This document shows positions 52,781-61,193 of a stretch of 64,000 nt of DNA, piece after piece (position 1 is the first letter of the stretch; the number at the start of each line of letters is the position of its first letter). The position numbers and the translations under genes were made by a program. The notes beneath the pieces are model-generated. The model was not told where the DNA came from. It searched no databases and worked only from the letters and a program-made list of their open reading frames with translations. The DNA is from Frigoribacterium faeni. Lineage in GTDB: Bacteria > Actinomycetota > Actinomycetes > Actinomycetales > Microbacteriaceae. The stretch spans positions 1 to 64,000 of the forward strand of contig NZ_BJUV01000014.1 of assembly GCF_007988805.1 (NCBI RefSeq), read 5' to 3'.

Positions 52781-54002
52781 GGTGCACCCCGGCGAAGTCG
52801 GCGACGCGGATGCGGGCGTGCACGCCGGTGACGAGGTCGACCACCTGCGAGATGTCGAAGTCGGTCGCAGCGCTGAGGTAGGCGTAGGCGAGGGTCTCGT
52901 CCATGCCGTAGCGGGCGCGGAGCAGAGCGATCGCGGCTCGGACGCAGGCACGCACCGCCTCGTCGAGGTCGGGGTCCATGCCGGTGGGCACGAGGTGGTC
53001 GGTGGTCTCGGCGAGCGGGCCGACGAGCTCGCCGAACTCCGCGACGGCGACGTCGTGCGGCACGAGGTCGAAGCGGACCGTGACGCGCAGCGAGGCCTCC
53101 ATCGCGGTGAGCGCGACCTCGCCGTCGCCCTGCGCGAAGTGCGGGTCGCCGACGTAGGCGAGCGCGCCCGGCACCTGCACCGGCAGGTAGAGCGAGGCCC
53201 CCTCGGTGAGCAGGTTGATGTCGATGTTGCCGCCGTGCGCCCCGGGCGGCACCGAGTGCGGGCGGGTGCCGCCGGCGACGGCCACGCCCATGATGCCGAG
53301 GAACGGCCGGAGCGGGAACCGCACGACGTGCTCGCCGCCGGCGACGAGCGGCAGCGTGCCGACCAGGCCGTCCGTGCTCGCGGCGGCGCCGGGGGTGCCA
53401 GCGGCGCCGGGGGCGTTGGGGCTGCCGGGGCTGTCGGCGCGCGGCTCGCGGTCGACGGCGGCGAAGACGCTGACGTTCTCGGCGCCGAGCGGGTACTCGC
53501 CGGCGAGCGCCCCGCGGCCGTGGCGGTTCGAGACGATGCCGTACGGCACCCTCGGCGTCGCCGTGAGCAGGGTGAGCTTGACGAGGTCGCCGGGCTGGGC
53601 GCCGCGCACCTCGATCGGACCGGTGACGACGTGCGGGCCGTCGACGGCGGCGTCGCGCCCCGAGAGGTCGGAGGCGGCGATCGCGACGGCGTCGAGCAGC
53701 ACCTGGTCGGCGGGGACGCCGTGCGAGGCGAAGAAGGCGAGCGGGTCGCGGCCCTGGTCGTCGAGGACGCCCTCGTGACTCACCGTGTCGATCGTCACGG
53801 TCGACCCCGGCTCGACCGAGAGGACGGGAGCGTCGGAGGCGCACGGCAGTCGACCCCAGAGCGTCGTCCCCGGGGTGGCCGGCAGATAGACGTCGCCGGG
53901 CCTCTCCCCCTCGCCGGGCTGCAGGATCGGGACGGCGGGAACGGGTGCTGCGCCGGGCTCGGCTGCTGCGCCGGGCTGCGGGGCCGGTTGCTGGTCGGTC
54001 AT
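52773..54002 (-). CDS. acetamidase/formamidase-family protein
   Basis: A 409-aa FmdA_AmdA member. HVVTGPIEVRGAQPGDLVKL and GGNIDINLLTEGASLYLPVQ are family blocks, and AYVGDPHFAQGDGEV is the conserved central motif. The family hydrolyses short amides to ammonia and an acid. A Pro/Ala/Gly-rich insert (about residues 190-212) interrupts a loop. Start ATG 54002. It is divergent from the uricase gene and probably shares control with it. Confidence 0.85.
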   Translation of the reverse strand: MTDQQPAPQPGAAAEPGAAPVPAVPILQPGEGERPGDVYLPATPGTTLWGRLPCASDAPVLSVEPGSTVTIDTVSHEGVLDDQGRDPLAFFASHGVPADQVLLDAVAIAASDLSGRDAAVDGPHVVTGPIEVRGAQPGDLVKLTLLTATPRVPYGIVSNRHGRGALAGEYPLGAENVSVFAAVDREPRADSPGSPNAPGAAGTPGAAASTDGLVGTLPLVAGGEHVVRFPLRPFLGIMGVAVAGGTRPHSVPPGAHGGNIDINLLTEGASLYLPVQVPGALAYVGDPHFAQGDGEVALTAMEASLRVTVRFDLVPHDVAVAEFGELVGPLAETTDHLVPTGMDPDLDEAVRACVRAAIALLRARYGMDETLAYAYLSAATDFDISQVVDLVTGVHARIRVADFAGVHRG

Positions 54003-54094
54003 GCGGCGGGGCCTCTCGATCGTGCGCACCCGGGTGCGGTCCGATCCCGGGTGGCTTCGACCCTAGTGACTCGGCCGTCCCTCCCGAGGGCGGT

Positions 54095-54113
54095 CCTGAA
54101 ACAAGCAGTTCAC
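54095..54113 (+). promoter_or_regulatory. putative operator repeat 1 before uricase
   Basis: CCTGAAACAAGCAGTTCAC. It contains a TGAA/TTCA symmetry and recurs 30 bp downstream, between the divergent FmdA and uricase genes. Confidence 0.55.
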
Positions 54114-54124
54114 AATCGGCCCAT

Positions 54125-54143
54125 CCTGAAACACGCCGTTCAC
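54125..54143 (+). promoter_or_regulatory. putative operator repeat 2 before uricase
   Basis: CCTGAAACACGCCGTTCAC, matching repeat 1 at 16 of 19 positions and placed 30 bp (near three helical turns) away, 22 bp before the uricase ATG. Confidence 0.55.
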
Positions 54144-54165
54144 ATGGTCGTGTGAGGATCAGCGC

Positions 54166-55059
54166 ATGGCGATCATCCTCGGCGACAACCAGTACGGCAA
54201 GGCGGAGTCCCGCCTGGTCCGCATCGTGCGCGACTCCCCCCGGCACGAGATCCGCGACCTCAACGTGACCACCGCGCTGCGCGGTCCGTTCGAGGCCGCC
54301 TACCTCGACGGCGACCAGTCGGCCGTGCTGCCCACCGACACCCAGAAGAACACCGCGTTCGCGTTCGCCAAGTCGCACGGCGTGCAGTCGATCGAGGGCT
54401 TCGGCCTCGACCTGGCCCGCCACTTCGTCGACGACATCGCCCCGGTCGAGGGCGCCCGCATCGAGATCGAGGAGTACGCCTGGCAGCGCGCCGTCGTCGA
54501 CGGCGTCGAGCACGACCACACCTGGCTGCGCAGCGGCCAGGAGGTGCGCACGGCGGCCGTCACCGTCGACGCGAGCGGCGACCACGTCGTGGGCGGCCTG
54601 AAGGACCTCGTGCTGCTGAAGTCGACCGGGTCGGAGTTCGCGGGGTTCCTCAGCGACGAGTTCACCACGCTGCCCGAGACCCACGACCGCGTGATGGCCA
54701 CCGCTCTCGACGTCAAGTGGCGCTTCACGTCGGTCGACCTCGAATGGGACGCCGTCTACGCCGAGATCAAGCGCCTGCTCGTCGCGCAGTTCGCGACGCT
54801 CCAGTCGCTGGCCCTGCAGCAGACCCTCTGGCACATGGGCAAGGCCGTGATGGAGGCGGTGCCCGAGATCGCCGAGGTGCGTCTCGTCGCCCCGAACAAG
54901 CACCACTTCGCCTACGACCTCGACCGGTTCGGCCTCGAGAACGCCAACGAGGTGTTCTGGGCCGCCGACAGGCCGTACGGTCTGATCGAGGCCACGCTGA
55001 TCCGCGACGACGCGCCCGCGGCGGGCGACGCCTGGCGCGCCTCGGCCGGCCTCGCCTGA
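54166..55059 (+). CDS. pucL: urate oxidase (uricase)
   Basis: A 297-aa cofactor-free uricase made of two T-fold domains. Catalytic Lys12 (LGDNQYGKAE) and the Thr in LPTDTQKN (about 57) are present, as are VQSIEGFGLDLARHF and the conserved C-terminal NKHHFAYDL. It oxidises urate to 5-hydroxyisourate in the cytoplasm. Start ATG 54166, after two operator-like repeats. Confidence 0.95.
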   Translation: MAIILGDNQYGKAESRLVRIVRDSPRHEIRDLNVTTALRGPFEAAYLDGDQSAVLPTDTQKNTAFAFAKSHGVQSIEGFGLDLARHFVDDIAPVEGARIEIEEYAWQRAVVDGVEHDHTWLRSGQEVRTAAVTVDASGDHVVGGLKDLVLLKSTGSEFAGFLSDEFTTLPETHDRVMATALDVKWRFTSVDLEWDAVYAEIKRLLVAQFATLQSLALQQTLWHMGKAVMEAVPEIAEVRLVAPNKHHFAYDLDRFGLENANEVFWAADRPYGLIEATLIRDDAPAAGDAWRASAGLA

Positions 55060-55115
55060 CCGGCTCCCCCGCACCTCCCCCTCACCGACCCGACCCGACA
55101 CCTCCAGGAGGCGCC

Positions 55116-55592
55116 ATGCCCCACTCCGACGACGCCCGCTGGCTCGCCCGAGCCATCGACCTCGCGGTCGCCAACGTCGCCGACGGCGGCGGCCCGTTCG
55201 GCGCCCTCATCGTGCGCGACGGCGAGATCGTCGCCGAGGGCCAGAACCGGGTCACCCGCGACCTCGACCCGACCGCCCACGCCGAGGTCGTCGCCATCCG
55301 CGCCGCCTGCTCGGCCGTCGGCGACTTCTCGCTGGCCGGCACGACGCTCTACACCTCGTGCGAACCGTGCCCGCTCTGCCTGTCGGCCTCGCTCTGGGCC
55401 CGGGTCGACCGGGTGGTCTTCGCGGCCGACCGGCACGACGCCGCCCGCGGCGGCTTCGACGACCTCGAGTTCTACGAGCTGTTCGCGCGCGACCGCTCGA
55501 CCTGGGACCTCCCGGTCGACGCCGTGCGCCCCGAGAACGCCCCGGCGCCGTTCGACGCCTGGCTCGCCGCCGACCACCGGACGGACTACTGA
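55116..55592 (+). CDS. guaD: guanine deaminase-like zinc deaminase
   Basis: A 158-aa protein of the CDA fold. HAEVVAIR supplies the zinc His and catalytic Glu; CEPCPLC supplies two zinc Cys. Length, the YELFARDRSTWDLPV tail and the urate context favour guanine to xanthine deamination over tRNA editing. Start ATG 55116 follows AGGAGG. Confidence 0.82.
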   Translation: MPHSDDARWLARAIDLAVANVADGGGPFGALIVRDGEIVAEGQNRVTRDLDPTAHAEVVAIRAACSAVGDFSLAGTTLYTSCEPCPLCLSASLWARVDRVVFAADRHDAARGGFDDLEFYELFARDRSTWDLPVDAVRPENAPAPFDAWLAADHRTDY

Positions 55593-55617
55593 GTCGGTGG
55601 GCACGGAGCCGATGAGC

Positions 55618-55637
55618 GCGGCCCCGTCACGGGCCGC
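55618..55637. terminator. hairpin between convergent genes
   Basis: A perfect stem, GCGGCCC and GGGCCGC, with a 6-nt loop between the guanine deaminase-like and HIU hydrolase stops. Confidence 0.6.
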
Positions 55638-55650
55638 CCCGACGACCGGG

Positions 55651-55977
55651 TCAGCTGCCGCGGTAGGTCGAGTACGCGAACGGGCTGAGCAGCAGGGGCA
55701 CGTGGTAATGCGCGGCCTCGTCGGCGAGGTCGAAGTCGATCGTCACGCGCGGGTAGAACGACGCGCGATCCGTCGCGGCGAAGTACGCCGCCGTGTCGAA
55801 CACGAGACGGTAGGCGCCGGCGTCGAGAGCGTCCGGACCGAGATCGCCCACCCGCCCGTCCTCGTCGGTGCGGCCGGTGGCCAGCCCGACGCCGTCCGCG
55901 TCGGACAGCACGACCGGCACCCCGGCCGCCGGACGGCCGAGGGCGGCGTCGAGCACGTGCGTCGTGACGTGGCTCAT
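55651..55977 (-). CDS. pucM: 5-hydroxyisourate hydrolase
   Basis: A 108-aa transthyretin-like protein. TTHVLDAALGRPA opens it, HYHVPLLLSPF follows, and it ends YSTYRGS, the family C-terminal signature that forms the active site. It converts 5-hydroxyisourate to OHCU. Start ATG 55977 overlaps the OHCU decarboxylase stop. Confidence 0.95.
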   Translation of the reverse strand: MSHVTTHVLDAALGRPAAGVPVVLSDADGVGLATGRTDEDGRVGDLGPDALDAGAYRLVFDTAAYFAATDRASFYPRVTIDFDLADEAAHYHVPLLLSPFAYSTYRGS

Positions 55978-56516
55978 GCGACGGGCGCGATCGGCGAGGC
56001 CGTCTCGGTCGACCGACCGGTCTCGGCGCTGCGGCCGCCGAAGGTCTGGCGCAGCCGGAGCACGGCGATCTCGACCAGCTGCTCGCCCGCCTCCTGCTTC
56101 TCGGTCTCGTCGTCGAGCTTCAGCCGCCGCTCGAGCTCGTCGATGATCTCCGCCTTGCTGCGGCCCGCCGCGCGGATCACGAACACGCGACCGAAGCGCT
56201 CCTCGTACGTGGCGTTCCCCTCGGCGAGCGCCTTGACCTCGTGCGGGTCGTCGGTCAGCTGCGACGCCTGCTGCTCGCGCCGGCTGAAGTCCTGGGCGGC
56301 GCCCTCGCCGACCGGCTTCTCGCCGATGCGCGGGTGGTGGGCGAGCGCCTCGTCGATCTCGGCCGCGCTCAGCGGGTCGCCGGCGTGCTCGGCCGCCTCG
56401 ACCAGCCCCTCGACGTCGTCGAACGGCGCGGCGGCGGCCACGTCGTCGACCCAGCGCTGCACGGACAAGGCGGTGGCGAGGTGCTCGCGCAGCTCGCTCT
56501 CGGGGACGTCGATCAT
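55974..56516 (-). CDS. uraD: OHCU decarboxylase
   Basis: A 180-aa all-alpha protein. ALAHHPRIGEKPVG carries the conserved catalytic His, and GNATYEERFGRVFVIRAAGRS is the family core. It decarboxylates OHCU to (S)-allantoin. Start ATG 56516. Coupled to the HIU hydrolase gene (ATGA). Confidence 0.93.
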   Translation of the reverse strand: MIDVPESELREHLATALSVQRWVDDVAAAAPFDDVEGLVEAAEHAGDPLSAAEIDEALAHHPRIGEKPVGEGAAQDFSRREQQASQLTDDPHEVKALAEGNATYEERFGRVFVIRAAGRSKAEIIDELERRLKLDDETEKQEAGEQLVEIAVLRLRQTFGGRSAETGRSTETASPIAPVA

Positions 56517-56573
56517 GGTCGCCACTGTAGCCAGCCCCGGCTGCACGACGCCGCACCCGATCGGAGGCGCCCC

Positions 56574-57383
56574 GTGGATCTCGTGACCGTCGCGGCCGTC
56601 CGCACCCCCGCCTCCCGCGCCGAGGTGGTCTTCGCCCCCGGCGAGCGTCCGCTCGGCGGCGGCACCTGGCTCTACTCCGAGGGCCAGCCCGGGCTGACCG
56701 GCCTCGTCGACCTGACCTCGCTCGGCTGGGCTCCGCTCGCCGAGACGGCCGACGGCCTGACCGTCGCGGCGACCTGCACCATCGCCCAGCTCACCCGGGT
56801 GGCGGCCCGCGAGGAGTGGACGGCGCACCCCCTGATCGGCCAGTGCGCGAACAGCCTGCTGGCATCGTTCAAGATCTGGAACGTCGCGACGGTCGGCGGC
56901 AACGTGGCGCTCGGGCTGCCCGCCGGCTCGATGACCTCGCTGATGTCGACCCTCGACGCGACGGCCGTCGTGTGGACCACCGACGGCGGCGAGCGCCGGA
57001 CGCCGGTGGCCGAGTTCGTGACGGGCCTGCGCGAGTCGGCGCTCGCCCCCGGCGAGGTGCTCCGCGCCCTCGAGATCCCCGCGGCGTCGCTCGAGTCGCG
57101 CACGGCGTTCCGCCGCATCGCGCTCAGCCCGCTCGGCCGCTCAGGCACCCTCGTGACCGGGCGCCGCGGAGCGTCGGGCGAGTTCGTCGTCACGATCACG
57201 GCCGGCACCGTCCGACCCGTCCAGCTGCGCTTCGACGAGGTGCCGGGCGAGCGGGCCCTGACCGACGCCGTCGACCGCGTCGTCGACTGGTACGACGACC
57301 CGCACGGCGCCCCCGACTGGCGGCGGGCCACGAGCACCGCGTACGCCGAAGAGATCCGACGAGAACTGGGAGGCTCCTGGTGA
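56574..57383 (+). CDS. xanthine dehydrogenase FAD-binding subunit (YgfM-like)
   Basis: A 269-aa protein. FAPGERPLGGGTWLYSEG and VGGNVALGLPAGSMTS are FAD_binding_5 motifs, and a CO_deh_flav_C-like domain ends it. It shuttles electrons from the iron-sulfur centres to the acceptor. Start GTG 56574 follows GGAGG. Its stop overlaps the next start (GTGA). Confidence 0.88.
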   Translation: MDLVTVAAVRTPASRAEVVFAPGERPLGGGTWLYSEGQPGLTGLVDLTSLGWAPLAETADGLTVAATCTIAQLTRVAAREEWTAHPLIGQCANSLLASFKIWNVATVGGNVALGLPAGSMTSLMSTLDATAVVWTTDGGERRTPVAEFVTGLRESALAPGEVLRALEIPAASLESRTAFRRIALSPLGRSGTLVTGRRGASGEFVVTITAGTVRPVQLRFDEVPGERALTDAVDRVVDWYDDPHGAPDWRRATSTAYAEEIRRELGGSW

Positions 57384-60250
57384 GCACCGTCGACGACACC
57401 GCACCCGGCCGGCACGGCTCGACCGCCACGCAGGGCATCACGAACGGCGGTCGCCGGGTCGCGTTCGAGGTCGACGGCGAGCGGATCGACGCCCCGGTCG
57501 CCCCGGGCCAGGTGCTGCGCACGCTGCTGCGCGAGTCGGGCGTGCACGCGGTCAAGAAGGGCTGCGACGCGGGCGACTGCGGCGCATGCTCCGTGCTGGT
57601 CGACGACGAGCCCGTGCACTCGTGCATCTATCCGGCCCACCGGCTCGACGGACGCCGGGTCACCACCGCGGCCGGGCTCGGCACGCCCGAGCACCCGCAC
57701 CCGGTGCAGCAGGCCTTCGTCGACGCGGCGGGCTTCCAGTGCGGCTTCTGCACGGCGGGCATGGTCGTGACGGCCTCGACGTTCACGGAGGCCGACCGCG
57801 ACGATCTCCCGCGCCTCCTCAAGGGGAACATCTGCCGGTGCACCGGCTACCGCTCGGTGCGCGACGCGATCTGCGGCGTCGGCAACACCGTGACGCCCGA
57901 CGCCGGCGAGGCGGCCGGCCGCTCGGTCAAGGCACCGGCCGGGGCGCGGGTCGTCACCGGTCGCGAGGAGTACACGCTCGACGTCCGCAGCCCCACCACG
58001 CTGCTGCACGTCGCCGTGCTCGGCAGCCCGCACCCGCACGCGCGCATCCTGTCCATCGACACCGCCGCGGCCCTGGCGATGCCCGGGGTGCACGCGGTGC
58101 TGACCCACCGGGACTCCCCCGCGACGCTCTTCTCGACCGGACGCCACGAGAACCGCGAGGACGACCCGGACGACGGGCTCGTGCTCGACCCCGTGCTGCG
58201 GTTCCGCGGCCAGCGGGTCGCCGCCGTCGTCGCCGAGTCCGTCCGTCAGGCGCAGCTCGCCCTCGACGCGATCGACGTCGAGTACGAGCCGCTGCCCGCC
58301 GTCTTCGATCCCGAGGAGGCCCGACGCCCCGGCGCCCCGCTGCTGCACGGCGAGAAGTCCGGCGAGGTCTCGCGCATCGCGTTCCCCGAGCGCAACACCG
58401 TGGCCGCCATGCACGGCGAGACCGGCGACGTCGAGGCCGCCCTGGCCGCCGCCGACGCGACCGTCGAGGGCACCTGGACGACCCAGCGCGTCAGCCACGG
58501 CTCGCTCGAGACGCACGCCACGCGCGGCTGGCTCGACGACGACGGCCGCCTGGTGCTCCGCACCTCGAGCCAGGTGCCGTTCCTCGTGCGCGACGAGATC
58601 GCCCACGTCTTCGGGCTCGACCAGGAGGACGTCCGGGTCTTCACCAAGCGCGTCGGCGGCGGGTTCGGCGGCAAGCAGGAGCTCCTGACCGAGGACCTCG
58701 TCACGCTCGCCGTGCTGACGACGGGCCATGCGGTGCAGTACGAGTTCAGCCGGGAGGACGAGTTCACCATCGCGCCCACCCGCCACCCGATGCGGGTGCG
58801 CGTCCGTCTCGGCGCGACCGCCGACGGCACGCTCACCGCCCTGCACGTCGACCAGCTGATGGACACCGGCGCGTACGGCAACCACGGCGTCGGCGTCATG
58901 TACCACTCGGTGCACGAGTCGGTGGCGGTCTACCGCTGCGCCGCGAAGCGCGTCGACGCCGAGTCGGTCTACACGAACAACCTGCCGTCGGGGGCGTTCC
59001 GCGGCTACGGGCTCGGCCAGGTGATCTTCGCGATCGAGTCCGCGATGGACGAGCTCGCCATCCGCCTCGGCATCGACCCGTTCGAGCTGCGTCGACGCAA
59101 CGTCGTCGTGCCCGGCGACCCGATGGTCGTCACCGATCCCGACGAGGAGACCGACCTGATCTGGGGCAGCTACGGCCTCGACCAGTGCCTGGACCTCGTC
59201 GAGGAGGCGCTGGCCGACCCCGACCCGGAGCCCGCCCCCGAGGGCCCCACCTGGTCGACCGGCACCGGCATGGCCCTCGCCATGATCGCAACCATGCCGC
59301 CGCGCGGGCACTTCGCCGACACCACCGTCGAGCTCCGCGCCGACGGCGGCTACGACATCGGCGTCGGCACCGCCGAGTTCGGCAACGGCACGACCACCGT
59401 GCACGCCCAGCTCGTCGCGACCGCGCTCGGCACCACGCCCGACCGGGTGTCCATCCGGCAGTCGGACACCGACGTCGCCCGGTACGACTCGGGGGCGTTC
59501 GGCTCGGCCGGCGTCGTCGTCGCCGGGAAGGCGCTCTGGGCCGCGGCGCAGAAACTCCGCGCCGCGATGATCGACCGCGCCCTCGGCATCGCAGGAGGCG
59601 CGGCGGAGGTCGTCGACGGAGGGCCGGCACCCGAGGTGGTGACCGGCGGGGTCGTCGTGACCCGCGCCTCCTCGTCCGACGGCGGTGCCGACGGCGCGGC
59701 GACGGGCGCCTCTGCTACGCGGCTGGTGACGGTCGACGAGCTGCTGGCCGACGGGCCGCTCGTGGCCGACGGCAGCCACGACGGGACGCCGCGCTCGGTG
59801 GCGTTCAACGTGCACGCGTTCCGGGTCGCGGTCGACCGCGCCACCGGAGAGGTGCGGATGCTGCGCTCGATCCAGGCGGCCGACGCCGGCACGGTGCTCA
59901 ACCCCGAGCAGCTGCGCGGGCAGGTCGAGGGCGGCACAGCCCAGGCGATCGGCACGGCCCTCTACGAGGAGATGATCCTCGACGGCGAGGGGCGGGTGCT
60001 GACCAGCGCGCTGCGGAACTACCGGCTGCCGAAGTTCTCTGACGTGCCCGTGACCGAGGTGCTCTTCGCCGAGACCCACGACGAGCTCGGGCCGCTCGGC
60101 GCCAAGAGCATGAGCGAGGCGCCGTACAACCCGGTCGCCCCGGCGCTCGCCAACGCGATCCGCGACGCTCTCGGCGTGCGGCCGCACGAGCTGCCGATGT
60201 CGCGCGACCGGCTCTGGCGGCTCGCCCGGTCGACGCCCGAGCGGCCCTGA
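57380..60250 (+). CDS. fused [2Fe-2S]-molybdopterin xanthine dehydrogenase subunit (XdhD-like)
   Basis: A 956-aa protein. Residues 25-165 carry both [2Fe-2S] sites (Cys62, 67, 70, 82 and Cys121, 124, 152, 154). Residues 190-956 are the molybdopterin subunit with GGGFGGKQ, SGAFRGYG and, near 908-914, GAKSMSE with the expected catalytic Glu. Iron-sulfur and Mo parts in one chain with a separate FAD subunit is the E. coli XdhD/YgfM layout. It should hydroxylate hypoxanthine or xanthine. A loop near 761 holds TRASS from a dispersed-motif copy. XdhC-type maturation genes are not in the window. Confidence 0.88.
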   Translation: MSTVDDTAPGRHGSTATQGITNGGRRVAFEVDGERIDAPVAPGQVLRTLLRESGVHAVKKGCDAGDCGACSVLVDDEPVHSCIYPAHRLDGRRVTTAAGLGTPEHPHPVQQAFVDAAGFQCGFCTAGMVVTASTFTEADRDDLPRLLKGNICRCTGYRSVRDAICGVGNTVTPDAGEAAGRSVKAPAGARVVTGREEYTLDVRSPTTLLHVAVLGSPHPHARILSIDTAAALAMPGVHAVLTHRDSPATLFSTGRHENREDDPDDGLVLDPVLRFRGQRVAAVVAESVRQAQLALDAIDVEYEPLPAVFDPEEARRPGAPLLHGEKSGEVSRIAFPERNTVAAMHGETGDVEAALAAADATVEGTWTTQRVSHGSLETHATRGWLDDDGRLVLRTSSQVPFLVRDEIAHVFGLDQEDVRVFTKRVGGGFGGKQELLTEDLVTLAVLTTGHAVQYEFSREDEFTIAPTRHPMRVRVRLGATADGTLTALHVDQLMDTGAYGNHGVGVMYHSVHESVAVYRCAAKRVDAESVYTNNLPSGAFRGYGLGQVIFAIESAMDELAIRLGIDPFELRRRNVVVPGDPMVVTDPDEETDLIWGSYGLDQCLDLVEEALADPDPEPAPEGPTWSTGTGMALAMIATMPPRGHFADTTVELRADGGYDIGVGTAEFGNGTTTVHAQLVATALGTTPDRVSIRQSDTDVARYDSGAFGSAGVVVAGKALWAAAQKLRAAMIDRALGIAGGAAEVVDGGPAPEVVTGGVVVTRASSSDGGADGAATGASATRLVTVDELLADGPLVADGSHDGTPRSVAFNVHAFRVAVDRATGEVRMLRSIQAADAGTVLNPEQLRGQVEGGTAQAIGTALYEEMILDGEGRVLTSALRNYRLPKFSDVPVTEVLFAETHDELGPLGAKSMSEAPYNPVAPALANAIRDALGVRPHELPMSRDRLWRLARSTPERP
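59658..59675 (-). repeat. dispersed 18-nt motif, near copy (16/18)
   Basis: TGACCCGCGCCTCCTCGT in a Ser/Gly/Ala-rich loop of the XdhD-like protein, read as TRASS. Confidence 0.7.
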
Positions 60251-60258
60251 ACGGCGGA

Positions 60259-60305
60259 CCGCTCCCCGAGGCCCCGCGGTGCGGGGTTCGGGGTTCGGGG
60301 AGCGG
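60259..60305. terminator. large double hairpin between convergent genes
   Basis: The outer stem CCGCTCCCCGA and TCGGGGAGCGG encloses an inner stem CCCCGC and GCGGGG. Placed between the XdhD-like and DUF2848 stops. Confidence 0.75.
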
Positions 60306-60347
60306 TGCGCGGCTCGTCGTGAGGCGGGCGGGCGGAGGCGTGCGGCC

Positions 60348-61031
60348 TCAGCCGATCGGCGCGGGCATCGGGACGACGCGGTACGCCGCCTCGAGGGTGT
60401 CGCCGGTGGCCGGGTCGTGCATCTCGACCGACCAGACGTCGGCGAACTGGTCGACGCCGGGGGTCATCGCGACGGTGCCCGAGATGAGCACGGTGCCGGG
60501 GGTCGCGAGGTCGCGCTCGGCGAGGACGTCGAGCCAGTAGTCGGGGGTCAGCAGGGCGCCGAGGGTGGAGTCCTGGATCAGCTGACGGGCATCGCCCTCG
60601 CCCACGTACCCGCGCAGGGTGATGTCGTCGAGGCGGTCGCGCACGTCGTCGAGCCACCAGGCCCGCGTGCCGAGGATGTCGGGGCTCGCGTTCTTGCTCC
60701 ACGCGACGCCGTGCACCTCGAGGGCGCGGTCGGTGTGGTCGCAGGCGACCGTCAGCAGCACGCCCGAGTCGGTGATGACGAGGGCCCATTCGGCCTCGCC
60801 GCTGGTGCGCTCGTGCTGCACCGCGACCTCGTCGGCCTGCGAGGCCAGGTACGGCGACACCGGGTAGAGGGCCGGCGTCGTGGTCGGGCCGGGGACCCCC
60901 AGCTCGGCGAGCTCGGCGATGTGCGCCTGGACCTCGTCCTGCTCGCGGCCGGCGTACCCGGCGTTCAGGAGGCGCGTGACCTCGACGGTCTCGGTCGAAC
61001 CGTCGGGCAGGGTGAAGTGCAGCGTGCTCAT
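60348..61031 (-). CDS. DUF2848 protein
   Basis: A 227-aa protein. LPDGSTETVEVTRLLNAGYAGR, DEVQAHIAELAELG and VPGPTTTPALYPVS match DUF2848, a fumarylacetoacetase-like fold of unknown activity that is often found in purine or amide catabolic clusters. Start ATG 61031 follows AGGAGA. It is divergent from the transporter gene. Confidence 0.8.
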   Translation of the reverse strand: MSTLHFTLPDGSTETVEVTRLLNAGYAGREQDEVQAHIAELAELGVPGPTTTPALYPVSPYLASQADEVAVQHERTSGEAEWALVITDSGVLLTVACDHTDRALEVHGVAWSKNASPDILGTRAWWLDDVRDRLDDITLRGYVGEGDARQLIQDSTLGALLTPDYWLDVLAERDLATPGTVLISGTVAMTPGVDQFADVWSVEMHDPATGDTLEAAYRVVPMPAPIG

Positions 61032-61127
61032 GGGTCTCCTCCAGAGGTGGTGGCGTGTTTCGGTCCGGTAAAAAAAGCGCCGGGTCGACGGTCGGCACTG
61101 TTGCTCGCGCTGTCGTACACCTACTGT

Positions 61128-61140
61128 ATACACACGGTAT
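61128..61140. promoter_or_regulatory. GntR-type operator before the transporter gene
   Basis: ATACACACGGTAT: ATAC and GTAT arms five bases apart, matching the site at 63294 in arms and spacing. Confidence 0.6.
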
Positions 61141-61193
61141 CGCCGTGGCACCACCCCTCCGACCGATCCCCACCGAACTCGATAGGACAGCCC

